Shown: piece by piece, positions 1 to 7,781 of the stretch
Numbering within the stretch: the stretch's first letter is position 1
Layout of the letters: every line of letters begins with the position of its first letter
NCBI GenBank assembly: GCA_964636895.1
Contig: CAZWUW010000034.1
Span: 1 to 29,395 of the forward strand
Length of the DNA stretch: 29,395 bases
DNA from: CAZWUW01 sp964636895
GTDB lineage: Bacteria; Bacillota; Thermincolia; Thermincolales; CAZWUW01
Direction of reading: 5' to 3'
Notes under the pieces: model-generated
What the model saw: the letters and a program-made list of their open reading frames with translations, nothing else
What the model was told of the DNA's origin: nothing
Databases searched by the model: none
Made by a program: the position numbers and the translations under genes

Positions 1-15
1 TTTTACTGTCCATTA

Positions 16-49
16 CGTCCGGCTTAACCCGCAAGGGGTAGGCCGGATG
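16..49 (+). other. Hairpin with GNRA tetraloop upstream of the aldo/keto reductase
   Basis: Bases 19-30 pair with 35-46 (one A-G mismatch and one G-T wobble) around the tetraloop GCAA at 31-34, and pairing can extend outward to about 16-49. No T-run follows directly, so this is not a classical intrinsic terminator. It may be the 3' end of an upstream transcript or a leader structure for the next gene. Confidence 0.45.
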
Positions 50-88
50 CTGCCTTTAACGCTGTTTTTCACTATAAGGGGGATGCGG

Positions 89-1036
89 GTGGAGTACAGA
101 AAACTTGGCAATACCGGCCTGACAGTTTCGCGCATGTGCTTTGGCGCGCTGACCATCGGTCCGCTGCAGGGGAATTACCCGCTGCAGCAGGGCGCGGATA
201 TTATCCGCTGTGCGCTGGAGCACGGGGCTAATTTTATTGATACGGCTGAATTGTATGGCACTTACGGCTATATCCGGGAAGCCCTCAAAGGCTGGTCGGG
301 AGAGGTGGTTATTGCCTCCAAGTCATACGCTTATACCCGTGAAGGCATGGTTAATAGTGTGGAGCAGGCCCGGCGGGAGTTGAACCGGGACGTTATAGAT
401 GTTTTTTTGCTGCATGAACAGGAATCCCATCTGACCCTGAAGGGTCATTGGGAAGCTTACGAATATCTTTTAGAAGCAAAAACCAAAGGTGTAATCAGGG
501 CGGCCGGGATTTCCACCCATGCTGTGGCCGGCGTAAAAGCGGCGGCATTGATAGAGGAAACGGATGTTATCCACCCGCTCATTAATGTTGCCGGAATAGG
601 GATTTTGGACGGCACGCGGGATGATATGCTGGCGGCGGTACAAGCTGCTCATGCCGCCGGCAAGGGTATTTACGGCATGAAACCGGTAGGGGGCGGCAAC
701 CTGTTAGGCCAGGTTGAAGAGGCGCTGCAATACGTGCTGCATCTTGACTGCCTGGATGCCATTGCTTTGGGCATGAAGTCACAGGCGGAAGTTGAAATGA
801 ATGTAAATATTTTTGCCGGTCGGGAGATTACCGCCGCCCTGCGCGCGCAGGTAAGTGCTGAGCCCCGCCGGCTGCATATTGAAAACTGGTGTGCCGGGTG
901 TGGCCGGTGTGTGCAAAAATGTCGTCATGAGGCACTGGTTTTAGAAGCCGGCCGGGCCATTGTGCAGTCCCGAAAATGTTTGCTATGCGGGTACTGCGGG
1001 CCGGTATGCCCGGATTTTTGTATTAAAGTAATTTAG
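89..1036 (+). CDS. Aldo/keto reductase with C-terminal 2[4Fe-4S] ferredoxin domain
   Basis: Predicted NAD(P)H-dependent oxidoreductase of the aldo/keto reductase superfamily, acting in the cytoplasm on an unknown substrate. I chose GTG 89 as start because AAGGGGG at 76-82 lies 6 nt upstream and the protein then opens VEYRKLGNTGLTVSR, typical of the family; ATG 83 abuts the same purine run. The catalytic Asp and Tyr (FIDTAELYG), Lys (ASKSY) and His (FLLHEQ) of the family are visible. The last 50 residues hold CAGCGRCVQKC and CLLCGYCGPVCP, two [4Fe-4S] cluster motifs. Such fusions are common in anaerobes and suggest electron exchange with ferredoxin rather than a simple hydride transfer. The stop lies 10 nt before ruvX, so the two genes are probably cotranscribed. 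Confidence 0.88.
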   Translation: MEYRKLGNTGLTVSRMCFGALTIGPLQGNYPLQQGADIIRCALEHGANFIDTAELYGTYGYIREALKGWSGEVVIASKSYAYTREGMVNSVEQARRELNRDVIDVFLLHEQESHLTLKGHWEAYEYLLEAKTKGVIRAAGISTHAVAGVKAAALIEETDVIHPLINVAGIGILDGTRDDMLAAVQAAHAAGKGIYGMKPVGGGNLLGQVEEALQYVLHLDCLDAIALGMKSQAEVEMNVNIFAGREITAALRAQVSAEPRRLHIENWCAGCGRCVQKCRHEALVLEAGRAIVQSRKCLLCGYCGPVCPDFCIKVI

Positions 1037-1046
1037 GGTGATGTAG

Positions 1047-1463
1047 ATGAGAATAATGGGTTTGGATATAGGTACGAAGACTATCGGCGTAGCCCTCAGT
1101 GATCCGCTGGGCTGGACGGCTCAGGGCCTGGAAGTAATCAGGCGCAAAAGCCTGGCCAATGATATGGCACGTCTGGGACAAATCATTACGGAATACGGTG
1201 TAGAAAAGATTGTCGCCGGTCTGCCCCGGAATATGGATGGGACATTAGGTCCCCAAGCCGGGCAGGTGCTGGAATTTATTGAACTATTAGAAGCTGCTGC
1301 AGCCATGCAGGTAGTTACCTGGGATGAACGGCTCTCTACTGTTGCAGCGGAAAAAGCATTGATTGCAGCAGATGTCAGCCGGGCCAAAAGGAAAAAGGTG
1401 ATAGACAAAATGGCGGCGGTATTTATTCTGCAAGGTTATTTGAACAGTATAACAAAAGTGTAA
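1047..1463 (+). CDS. ruvX: Putative Holliday junction resolvase / pre-16S rRNA nuclease RuvX (YqgF family)
   Basis: 138 residues, the usual family length, with an RNase H-like fold. The N-terminal GLDIGTKTIGVALSDP carries the catalytic Asp7, TWDERLST supplies Glu94, and VIDKMAAVFILQ supplies Asp120, so the three acidic metal ligands are present. YqgF proteins are credited with 5' maturation of 16S rRNA and were first annotated as Holliday junction resolvases; the sequence does not choose between these. The start ATG 1047 has AGGGTGATG at 1035-1043 upstream. In Bacillus subtilis the orthologue yrrK is followed by yrzB, and here a DUF1292 gene also follows, though behind its own promoter. Confidence 0.93.
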   Translation: MRIMGLDIGTKTIGVALSDPLGWTAQGLEVIRRKSLANDMARLGQIITEYGVEKIVAGLPRNMDGTLGPQAGQVLEFIELLEAAAAMQVVTWDERLSTVAAEKALIAADVSRAKRKKVIDKMAAVFILQGYLNSITKV

Positions 1464-1494
1464 TCAGGGTAAAATACAGATAAATGTGGGCAGG

Positions 1495-1523
1495 TTGACA
1501 ACCAGTTTTTTCTAATATACAAT
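1495..1523 (+). promoter_or_regulatory. Sigma-A-type promoter for the DUF1292 gene
   Basis: TTGACA at 1495-1500, a 17-nt spacer and TACAAT at 1518-1523. This is a near-consensus vegetative promoter in the ruvX-DUF1292 gap, with the expected transcription start about 20 nt before the ribosome binding site. Confidence 0.75.
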
Positions 1524-1555
1524 TACAATACTAAAATGAATAGAGGTGAGTCCGA

Positions 1556-1822
1556 ATGAAACAAGAAGATAATATAATTACTTTGACTGATGATGAAGGC
1601 AAAGAACATAATTTCTCAGTTGTTGATATTATTGAGGTGCGTGATGCGGAATACGCCATTCTGATTCCGGTGGCAGAGGAAGCGGCAGATGAAGAAACTG
1701 AAGCTATTATTCTGAAAATCACCAAAGATGAAGAAGGTAATGAAGTACTGGTAGACATCGAGGATGATGATGAGTGGGAAGAAGTGGCCGACGCCTGGTC
1801 GCAAATGGTTGAGGAAGAATAA
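1556..1822 (+). CDS. DUF1292 family protein (YrzB-like)
   Basis: Small, strongly acidic protein of 88 residues. It begins MKQEDNIITLTDDEGKEHNF, continues VVDIIEVRDAEYAILIPV and ends in an Asp/Glu-rich tail (IEDDDEWEEVADAWSQMV). This is the DUF1292 pattern found next to ruvX in many Bacillota. Its biochemical role is unknown. GAGGTGAG at 1543-1550 sits 5 nt before ATG 1556. It has its own promoter and terminator, so it appears to be a monocistronic unit inside the conserved cluster. Confidence 0.85.
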   Translation: MKQEDNIITLTDDEGKEHNFSVVDIIEVRDAEYAILIPVAEEAADEETEAIILKITKDEEGNEVLVDIEDDDEWEEVADAWSQMVEEE

Positions 1823-1848
1823 AGAAAGCAGCGATGCTTTCTTTTTTT
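1821..1848 (+). terminator. Intrinsic terminator after DUF1292 gene
   Basis: AAAGAAAGCA (1821-1830), loop GCGA, TGCTTTCTTT (1835-1844), then further Ts. The left arm overlaps the stop codon. Confidence 0.8.
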
Positions 1849-1902
1849 AATAAGTTATTTTGTTTGTTGTCATAGGGAAAAAGAGGAATTTTTCTGTTTG
1901 CG

Positions 1903-1908
1903 TATAAT
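1903..1908 (+). promoter_or_regulatory. Probable -10 element upstream of the VanW gene
   Basis: Perfect TATAAT at 1903-1908, about 55 nt before the start codon. No convincing -35 hexamer lies at 16-18 nt, so strength and sigma class are uncertain. Confidence 0.4.
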
Positions 1909-1962
1909 ATAATTTAAACTATTGAAGAGTTTTTCACATAAGTTAGCTGGCGAGGTGTGGAC

Positions 1963-3564
1963 ATGGGCGGGTCTAAACTGAAAATAGCAGTTATTCTTAT
2001 CGGTATTCTGCTCATTTCGGCATTTGCCGCTTTTGGTGCAGCAGTGTATATTATGGGCCAAAAGGACATGATTTTCCCCGGAGTCCGGGTGGGTGGTACT
2101 GAACTTGGCGGTCTGACCCGGCAAGAGGCTTTGACCAAGATTAAGGAATATGAAAAAGCGCTGGCTGATAAAACTATATCAGTAACTTATCAGGGTGGCG
2201 GCGGAGCGTTTAGATTACATGAGGCGGGTTTCCGGCTGGCGGCTGAGGATATAGTTGCCAAGGCTTACGCTAAGGGTCGCCGGGGATTCTGGTTGACTCA
2301 GTGGCGGGAGCGTCAGCAATTGGTCGGAACCTTAGGGGATGTACAGCTGGAATATACAGCAGACAAGAAAAAGCTGCAGCAAGCCCTTGATGAAATTACC
2401 AAGGCAGTTCGTGTCCCGCCGCGGGATGCCGTACTGGCGGTAAATCCGGATGATACTGTACAGGTAATTGATAGTACGGATGGAAATGGGGTTGACCTGG
2501 AAGCAGCCTGGGATTGGCTGATGAAGGAGGCTTTGACCGGCAATGAAATGCCGCTAAAGCTGGTGTCGGTGCGGCCGGCCCGCACTACAGAAGATGTCCG
2601 GGCGATGGGTGTAAACGGTCTGGTGACTCAGTTTACGACCCGGTTTGACTTGCGTAAAACCAACCGGGTTTATAATATCAAAGTTGCCGCAGCGGCCTTG
2701 GATGGACTGGAAATCAAACCGGGCCAGGAGTTTTCCTTCAACAAAATTGTCGGGCCGCGTAGCCAGGAGGCGGGATACAAATTAGCACCGGCCATACTAA
2801 ACAAAGAGTTTATCGACAGTTTGGGCGGAGGCGTTTGCCAGGTTTCCACTACCCTTTATAACACTATTTTGCTGGCTGATTTACAACTTGTAGAGCGCAG
2901 CAGTCACTCCCTGGTGGTCAGCTATGTCCCGCTGGGCCAGGATGCCGCCGTGGCGTATGGCGGCAAGGATTTGCGGTTTAAGAATAATTATGATACATAT
3001 TTGTTAATTAAGTCTCAGCTAGTTGGCAACAGCATTACTTTTAAGCTATATGGAGACCAGAAAAACAAAAAAGAGGTCAGGATAGTTAATACCGTTATTA
3101 ATGATTATCCATATGAAACCGTCACCAAACAAGACCCTGCTTTGGCAGCGGGAAAGCAGACGGTCAAGCAGAAAGGTGTAAAAGGATATAAGGTTGTTTC
3201 ACAAAAGCTGGTTTACAGCGGCGGACGGCTGCTGAAAAAGGAAAAACTGCCGACCAGTTTTTATAATCCGCAGGATCATATTATTTTGACGGGTCCAGGC
3301 GGTGCCGCAGCTTCTTCCGTGCCGCGTACGGGTGTCAATAACCCGCCCAAGCCGGTTCCGCCGGGCGGCAGCAATTCTGCTGCACCTAACGATCCGACTG
3401 CCGAACCGGAAACACAGCCGGAAACATTGCCGGAAATTCCGACCGCAGATAGTAATGGTATCCATGGAGAACCGTATGCCCCGGTGGAGCCCAATAATCC
3501 GGTGCCACCACCGCCTGTAAATGAAGTTTCCCCGCCTGTTTCCGGTTCACCTGCCGGTCAGTAG
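1963..3564 (+). CDS. VanW family envelope protein with G5-like domain
   Basis: Predicted membrane-anchored, extracytoplasmic protein of 533 residues. ATG 1963 is preferred over GTG 1957 because GAGGTG at 1952-1957 then sits 5 nt upstream. Order of parts: hydrophobic anchor (about residues 7-31), a YoaR-like putative peptidoglycan-binding region (about 40-200), a VanW domain (about 220-360, with FNKIVGPRSQEAGY and GGGVCQVSTTLYN), a G5-like segment (about 370-440), and a Pro/Ser/Thr-rich tail of about 90 residues that could span the wall. VanW domains occur in vancomycin-resistance clusters, but free-standing VanW/G5 proteins like this are ordinary cell-wall proteins of unknown function and are not evidence of resistance. 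Confidence 0.87.
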   Translation: MGGSKLKIAVILIGILLISAFAAFGAAVYIMGQKDMIFPGVRVGGTELGGLTRQEALTKIKEYEKALADKTISVTYQGGGGAFRLHEAGFRLAAEDIVAKAYAKGRRGFWLTQWRERQQLVGTLGDVQLEYTADKKKLQQALDEITKAVRVPPRDAVLAVNPDDTVQVIDSTDGNGVDLEAAWDWLMKEALTGNEMPLKLVSVRPARTTEDVRAMGVNGLVTQFTTRFDLRKTNRVYNIKVAAAALDGLEIKPGQEFSFNKIVGPRSQEAGYKLAPAILNKEFIDSLGGGVCQVSTTLYNTILLADLQLVERSSHSLVVSYVPLGQDAAVAYGGKDLRFKNNYDTYLLIKSQLVGNSITFKLYGDQKNKKEVRIVNTVINDYPYETVTKQDPALAAGKQTVKQKGVKGYKVVSQKLVYSGGRLLKKEKLPTSFYNPQDHIILTGPGGAAASSVPRTGVNNPPKPVPPGGSNSAAPNDPTAEPETQPETLPEIPTADSNGIHGEPYAPVEPNNPVPPPPVNEVSPPVSGSPAGQ

Positions 3565-3600
3565 AACCAGCCGGTCAGCCGAACCTGCCGCTCAGTAGAA
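3550..3600 (+). repeat. Three tandem copies of a 17-bp unit spanning the VanW stop codon
   Basis: Units at 3550-3566 (CCTGCCGGTCAGTAGAA), 3567-3583 (CCAGCCGGTCAGCCGAA) and 3584-3600 (CCTGCCGCTCAGTAGAA). The VanW TAG lies in the first unit. Since 17 is not a multiple of three, the copies would be read in different frames. Confidence 0.7.
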
Positions 3601-3673
3601 TCATTTCTCTGCCAGCCGCATATATATTAATGAGTTATGGACGTTTTGCGGATGAAGACAAGGAGGAATGCTC

Positions 3674-4408
3674 ATGAAAAAGATTGTGGTGGCGGGGCGC
3701 AACGATGCGGGTAAATCCACTGTGTTGGGAGAGATATACCGCGGGCTAAAACAAAAGAATTATCAACCGCTGGCCGTGGGTTCCGGGGTCCAGGACGAAA
3801 AGCCGTTTCTGTTGAAAGGTATTGATGCCACTTACCTGACTATTGCTATTCCCCAGCCCGGCGAGGATATAATCGGTGATATCGACCGGGTGGTGCGCAA
3901 TGCGGTAAATAGGATAAAAGAGCAAAACGCTTTGATTCAACATGCCCGGCGGGCGCTGGATGAACTGAATAAAGTTCGGTCGGTACTGCACCTGGGACAC
4001 CTGACACAGCGTGATATCCCGGCTGTGGCTACACTGCCGGATGTGGTGCTGCTTGAAGCAGTGGGCATCAATGACGGGTATAAGTCCCCGGAAACACGTA
4101 AGCTTGGTGAAATTTTAGTGACTGTTGTGCCTGCAGGTATCAAAAGCGAAATAATTATGGAGCAGGGCAATGTATTACTGGATGAGGCCGATATTATGGT
4201 GGTCACCAAGATTGATGAAACCCCAAGAGAAGTTGCCACCACTACAATTAAGCTGCTGCAGCGCATATACCGTTATAAGCCGATTATCCCGGTAGTGGCT
4301 ACCCAGGGTGTGCATATAGAGCTGGTAATGGATGAAGTGGTGAAACGCATTGCCGATCCGGTTATCCTGTTGAATCTTGAAGAAGATGATGATATTAAAC
4401 GGGCGTGA
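3674..4408 (+). CDS. P-loop GTPase-like protein of unknown function (SIMIBI/G3E-like)
   Basis: 244 residues. ATG 3674 is chosen because AGGAGG at 3661-3666 is 7 nt upstream, whereas ATG 3668 would leave only 1 nt. The N-terminus MKKIVVAGRNDAGKST is a Walker A loop, PDVVLLEAVGIND resembles a switch/Walker B region, and MVVTKIDE resembles the NKxD guanine-specificity motif. The overall layout recalls the HypB/UreG/CobW class, but there is no Cys/His-rich metal motif, so a metallochaperone role is not supported. It lies between a VanW protein and mltG, closed by its own terminator. The exact family was not recognised; a partner enzyme is not evident from neighbours. Confidence 0.65.
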   Translation: MKKIVVAGRNDAGKSTVLGEIYRGLKQKNYQPLAVGSGVQDEKPFLLKGIDATYLTIAIPQPGEDIIGDIDRVVRNAVNRIKEQNALIQHARRALDELNKVRSVLHLGHLTQRDIPAVATLPDVVLLEAVGINDGYKSPETRKLGEILVTVVPAGIKSEIIMEQGNVLLDEADIMVVTKIDETPREVATTTIKLLQRIYRYKPIIPVVATQGVHIELVMDEVVKRIADPVILLNLEEDDDIKRA

Positions 4409-4425
4409 AAAGACGCCCGTTTTTT
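4397..4425 (+). terminator. Intrinsic terminator after the GTPase-like gene
   Basis: AAACGGGCGT (4397-4406), loop GAAAAG, ACGCCCGTTT (4413-4422), then Ts. The stop codon TGA (4406-4408) is within the hairpin. Confidence 0.88.
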
Positions 4426-4426
4426 A

Positions 4427-4455
4427 TTGTTTACTTTTAACGAACGTTGTATAAT
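4427..4455 (+). promoter_or_regulatory. Probable promoter for the mltG-trmR-trhP unit
   Basis: TATAAT at 4450-4455 with TTGTTT at 4427-4432, 17-nt spacer. The -10 is perfect and the -35 weak. It directly follows the terminator of the preceding gene. Confidence 0.55.
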
Positions 4456-4495
4456 TATGTAGGAAATTGAAAATCACCGGAAATGAGTTGATGCA

Positions 4496-5512
4496 ATGCG
4501 GAAGTTTTTTTTACTGTTTATTGTTTTAATTCTGGCGGCAGCGGTTTATGGTTATTCTTCCTACCGGTCCATGTTGCAGCCAGTTGACAGCGGGAATCCG
4601 CAGGAAAAAATTGTAAACATACCTGCCGGGGTTTCTACCCGGAAAATCAGTGCCATTTTAACAGATGCGGGCCTGATTCGTCATCAGCGGGCCTTTGATA
4701 TATACAGCAGGTATCAGGGGTTGGCCGGCAAGCTGCAGGCCGGGGAATATACGCTTAATTCCGGCATGTCGGTGCCGGAGATTGCCAGCCGGATTTCCAG
4801 CGGTGAGGTTAACAGCCTGACATTTACCGTACCGGAAGGTTTCACCTTGCGACAGATTACCGATCTGCTGGCTGACGAGGGTTTTGCGGATAGGGATAAG
4901 TTTATGGAACTGGCAGCCCGGGGTAATTTTACTTATGATTTTTTACAGGGGTTGCCGGCGGGGGAAAAAAGGCTGGAGGGCTACCTATTTCCGGATACTT
5001 ACCGGATTAACCGGGGTACCACGGAAGAAGAAATAATAAATTTGATGCTGGCCCGTTTTGCCCGGGAAATCACGCCGGAGTTCAGGCAAAAGGCCGCTGC
5101 CCTAGGAATGACAGTGCACCAGGCGGTAACTCTGGCTTCGGTTATTGAACGGGAAGCCCAGCAGGATGAGGAACGGCCAAAGGTGGCGGCAGTGTTCCTG
5201 AATAGGCTGAAAAAAGGGTGGAAACTGGAGTCTTGCGCGACTGTCCAGTACGCTTTGGGCACCAATAAAACCCGGCTGTTGTATAAAGACTTGCAGGTGG
5301 ATTCGCCTTATAACACTTATAAATTCAAAGGTTTACCCATTGGTCCGATAGCCTCGCCAGGCCGGCCTTCGCTGCAGGCGGCGGTTAACCCGGCCAAAGA
5401 GGATTATATGTTTTTTGTGGTCTCTGAAGCCGGGGAGCATGTTTTCGGGCGTACCATCAAAGAACACAACCGCAATAAAGCAAAATACATCAGTCGGTTT
5501 AAAACCCCTTAA
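4496..5512 (+). CDS. mltG: Endolytic murein transglycosylase MltG (YceG/YrrL family)
   Basis: Membrane-anchored lytic transglycosylase that cleaves nascent glycan strands. Residues 4-20 form the single N-terminal membrane segment. A LysM-like region follows (VNIPAGVSTRKISAILTDAG, then TFTVPEGFTLRQITDLLADE). The catalytic domain holds LEGYLFPDTYRI and LASVIEREAQQDEERPKVA, in which Glu218 aligns with the essential Glu of the E. coli protein, then FLNRLKKGWKLESCATVQYALG and the C-terminal GPIASPGRPSLQAAVNP. The usual SDPTVQYALG has become SCATVQYALG here. At 338 residues it matches family length. The ribosome binding site is weak. As in Bacillus (yrrL), it precedes an O-methyltransferase and a U32 gene. 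Confidence 0.93.
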   Translation: MRKFFLLFIVLILAAAVYGYSSYRSMLQPVDSGNPQEKIVNIPAGVSTRKISAILTDAGLIRHQRAFDIYSRYQGLAGKLQAGEYTLNSGMSVPEIASRISSGEVNSLTFTVPEGFTLRQITDLLADEGFADRDKFMELAARGNFTYDFLQGLPAGEKRLEGYLFPDTYRINRGTTEEEIINLMLARFAREITPEFRQKAAALGMTVHQAVTLASVIEREAQQDEERPKVAAVFLNRLKKGWKLESCATVQYALGTNKTRLLYKDLQVDSPYNTYKFKGLPIGPIASPGRPSLQAAVNPAKEDYMFFVVSEAGEHVFGRTIKEHNRNKAKYISRFKTP

Positions 5513-5530
5513 GAGTGAGATAATAAGATT

Positions 5531-6187
5531 ATGGAGAAGGAAAATATTTTAAATCCGGCTATTGAACAATATATTCGCGCCCTGGCCCCCGCACGTCCGG
5601 ACTTTATGCGCGAAATGGAAGCCTGGGCGACAGCCAACCATGTTTCCATTGTACCCCCGGAAGTGGCCGGGTTGCTCTGGTTTCTGGTGCGCCTGAATGG
5701 TGCCCGGCGGATACTGGAAGTAGGGACTGCCATTGCTTATTCCACCATTTGGCTAGCCCTGGCGGCGACCCCTTTTGATGGCACCGTGACTACGGTGGAA
5801 ATCAATGAGCGGCGGGCAGTGGAAGCTATGAAGAACATCCGTCGGGCGGGACTGGAAGACAGCATAACTCTGTTGAAGGGTCATGCAATTGATGTCCTGC
5901 CGGTATTGCCGGGAGGATATGATTTTATTTTTGTGGATGCGGCCAAAGGCCAGTATAGCCGGCTGTTTGAGATTTTGTACGCCAAACTGGAACCCGGCGG
6001 TTTACTGGTATTTGATAATGTTTTTTCTAATGGGCTGATAGTAATGCCGGAAGAAGGTATTGAACGCCGGCGGCGAACTATGGTGCGGCGGCTGCGGGAT
6101 TTTTTGCATATGCTGACCACTCATCCGAATTTGGAGACAACTGTAATCCCGATGGGTGACGGTTTGGCCGTAAGTATCAAGAAATAG
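5531..6187 (+). CDS. trmR: SAM-dependent O-methyltransferase, TrmR-like (tRNA 5-hydroxyuridine methyltransferase)
   Basis: 218 residues, class I methyltransferase of the O-methyltransferase 3 family. ARRILEVGTAIAYSTIWLA is the SAM-binding motif I, TVTTVEINERRAVEA supplies the ribose-binding Glu, and YDFIFVDAAKGQY with VFDNVF carries the metal-binding acidic residues. In B. subtilis the gene at this place between mltG and the U32 genes is yrrM/trmR, whose product methylates 5-hydroxyuridine-34 of tRNA to 5-methoxyuridine; the same order here supports that role, though other O-methyltransferases share the fold. It starts 18 nt after mltG and its stop overlaps the ribosome binding site of the next gene, so all three are probably cotranscribed. 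Confidence 0.8.
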   Translation: MEKENILNPAIEQYIRALAPARPDFMREMEAWATANHVSIVPPEVAGLLWFLVRLNGARRILEVGTAIAYSTIWLALAATPFDGTVTTVEINERRAVEAMKNIRRAGLEDSITLLKGHAIDVLPVLPGGYDFIFVDAAKGQYSRLFEILYAKLEPGGLLVFDNVFSNGLIVMPEEGIERRRRTMVRRLRDFLHMLTTHPNLETTVIPMGDGLAVSIKK

Positions 6188-6196
6188 AGGTGTGCT

Positions 6197-7432
6197 GTGA
6201 AAAAACCGGAACTATTGGCCCCGGCGGGGGACATGGAAAAGTTAATCATGGCTGTGCATTACGGTGCGGATGCCGTGTACCTAGGGGGGAAGGAGTTCGG
6301 CCTCAGGGCCGCGGCCGGGAATTTTGCCCCGGAAGAAATGGCTGCGGCCGTAAAATACGCCCATGAGCGTGGGGTAAAGGTATATGTGACCATCAATATC
6401 TTTGCCCATAACCGGCACCTTGACGGACTGCCCGATTATGCCAGGGAACTGTATCAGATGGGGGTGGACGCCGTTTTGGTGGCTGACCCCGGGGTTTTGT
6501 TAGCTGTTAAAGGCGCAGCCCCGGATTTGCCGGCACATATCAGTACTCAGGCTAATACCACAAACTGGGCTGCAGCCCGTTTTTGGGGTGCGGCGGGGGC
6601 GGCGCGCATCGTCTTGGCCCGGGAGCTTTCCCTGGCGGAAATTGGGGCCATCAGGAACAGGGTGCAGCTAGAATTGGAAACCTTTGTGCACGGCGCCATG
6701 TGTATTTCATACTCAGGCCGGTGCCTGCTAAGTAATTTTCTTACCGGTCGTTCCGCCAACCTTGGTGAATGTACCCAGCCTTGTCGCTGGCGGTACAGTC
6801 TGGTGGAGGAAACGAGGCCCGGTCAGTATTTTCCGGTGGCGGAAGATGAAGCGGGAAGTTACATATTTAATGCCCAGGACCTGTGTATGATTGAACATAT
6901 CCCGGAGCTGGTGGCGGCGGGAATCGACAGCTTCAAAATTGAAGGCCGGATGAAAAGCGTCCATTATGTGGCTACGGTGGTTAACGCCTATAGGCAGGCC
7001 ATTGACGCTTTTTTTGAAAATCCGGCAGCTTATGTCACCAATCCCCGCTGGTTGGCGGAGATACTGAAAGTAAGTCACCGGGACTACACCACCGGCTTCT
7101 TTTTTGGCCGCCCGGATGCCGGGGGTGAAAACTATGCTGCCGATTACCGGCGGTTTTATGATTTTGTCGGCGTGGTTAGGGCATATCGCCCCGAAAGCGG
7201 TCTGGCTGTAGTTGAACAGCGCAATCGGATGGTACCGGGCGATGAACTTGAGTTTGCCGGACCGCAAACCGAAACCTTTACCCAGGTGGTGGCATCGATG
7301 TGGAATGAGGCAGGGCAGCCTATTGAAGCTGCACCCCACCCGCAGCAAATGGTGCTGATGAAAACGGACCGGCCGGTAGCGGCACTGGATTTGGTGCGCC
7401 GGGCAAAACCTGCCCGGGGTGATGGGAAATAA
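6197..7432 (+). CDS. trhP: U32 family protein, TrhP-like tRNA hydroxylation protein
   Basis: 411 residues, starting at GTG 6197 with AGAGGTG at 6186-6192. Family hallmarks are ELLAPAGDMEKLIMAVHYGADAVYLGG at the N-terminus, FVHGAMCISYSGRCLLSN then GECTQPCRW (the conserved cysteines) in the middle, and FKIEGRMKSVHYVATVVNAYRQAID. Members were annotated as peptidases or collagenases, but the TrhP/YrrN/YrrO group is required for prephenate-dependent hydroxylation of uridine-34 in tRNA. The directly preceding trmR-like gene would methylate that product, which favours the tRNA role over proteolysis. Bacillus carries two adjacent U32 genes; only one is seen here. The C-terminal region after about residue 310 resembles the beta-barrel of the family. 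Confidence 0.85.
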   Translation: MKKPELLAPAGDMEKLIMAVHYGADAVYLGGKEFGLRAAAGNFAPEEMAAAVKYAHERGVKVYVTINIFAHNRHLDGLPDYARELYQMGVDAVLVADPGVLLAVKGAAPDLPAHISTQANTTNWAAARFWGAAGAARIVLARELSLAEIGAIRNRVQLELETFVHGAMCISYSGRCLLSNFLTGRSANLGECTQPCRWRYSLVEETRPGQYFPVAEDEAGSYIFNAQDLCMIEHIPELVAAGIDSFKIEGRMKSVHYVATVVNAYRQAIDAFFENPAAYVTNPRWLAEILKVSHRDYTTGFFFGRPDAGGENYAADYRRFYDFVGVVRAYRPESGLAVVEQRNRMVPGDELEFAGPQTETFTQVVASMWNEAGQPIEAAPHPQQMVLMKTDRPVAALDLVRRAKPARGDGK

Positions 7433-7472
7433 CCGAAATAACCCGGTAATAAAGGCGACGGGAGGTATAAGG

Positions 7473-7700
7473 ATGACTACAAACAAAATCCGGGTTAGGC
7501 TGGACCCGAAGGATATAATCATGCTGGATAACATTATCGAAGGATTTGACGGTTTGGGTATTGTCAGCACCGGTAATGCCAAGACCGGCGAAGTGGTAGT
7601 GCATGTTACCCCCGATACCCGGGACGAGGTGCTGGAAATTTTGAAAAGTTTTCCGCGGGGGATTGTGTTGCTGGATAAAGAGGGGGCTGCAGAAGGGTAA
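7473..7700 (+). CDS. DUF4911 domain protein
   Basis: 75 residues, starting at ATG 7473 with GGAGGT at 7461-7466 six nt upstream. The longer reading from 7419 would overlap the U32 gene and lacks a ribosome binding site. Sequence pattern NKIRVRLDPKDIIMLDNIIEGFDGLGIVSTGNAKTGEVVVHVTPDT followed by a segment ending RGIVLLD matches the small DUF4911 family, which is often encoded beside U32 genes in clostridia. It looks like a compact alpha/beta domain, possibly ligand-binding. Function is not known. It is the last gene of the mltG transcription unit. Confidence 0.72.
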   Translation: MTTNKIRVRLDPKDIIMLDNIIEGFDGLGIVSTGNAKTGEVVVHVTPDTRDEVLEILKSFPRGIVLLDKEGAAEG

Positions 7701-7715
7701 AATATACTTTAACGC

Positions 7716-7759
7716 TTGTTTTTATTAGTTTTTATCTGATATAATTGGTAGTATATAAT
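7716..7759 (+). promoter_or_regulatory. Promoter region of spo0M
   Basis: TTGTTT (7716-7721), 18-nt spacer, TATAAT (7740-7745). A second TATAAT lies at 7754-7759. Two overlapping sigma-A-like promoters are possible. The sigma-H promoter known from Bacillus spo0M is not evident. Confidence 0.5.
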
Positions 7760-7781
7760 TTTCTAAAAAAGGAGGGGTTCG

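Noticed and set aside
1963..3564. VanW annotation as a vancomycin resistance gene
   Set aside because: No vanHAX or vanRS neighbours; VanW/G5 envelope proteins are widespread and unrelated to resistance by themselves.
6728..7582. Long minus-strand frame of 284 codons opposite the U32 gene
   Set aside because: It lies opposite two well-supported genes and shows no domain or upstream ribosome binding site; it is a composition-driven shadow.
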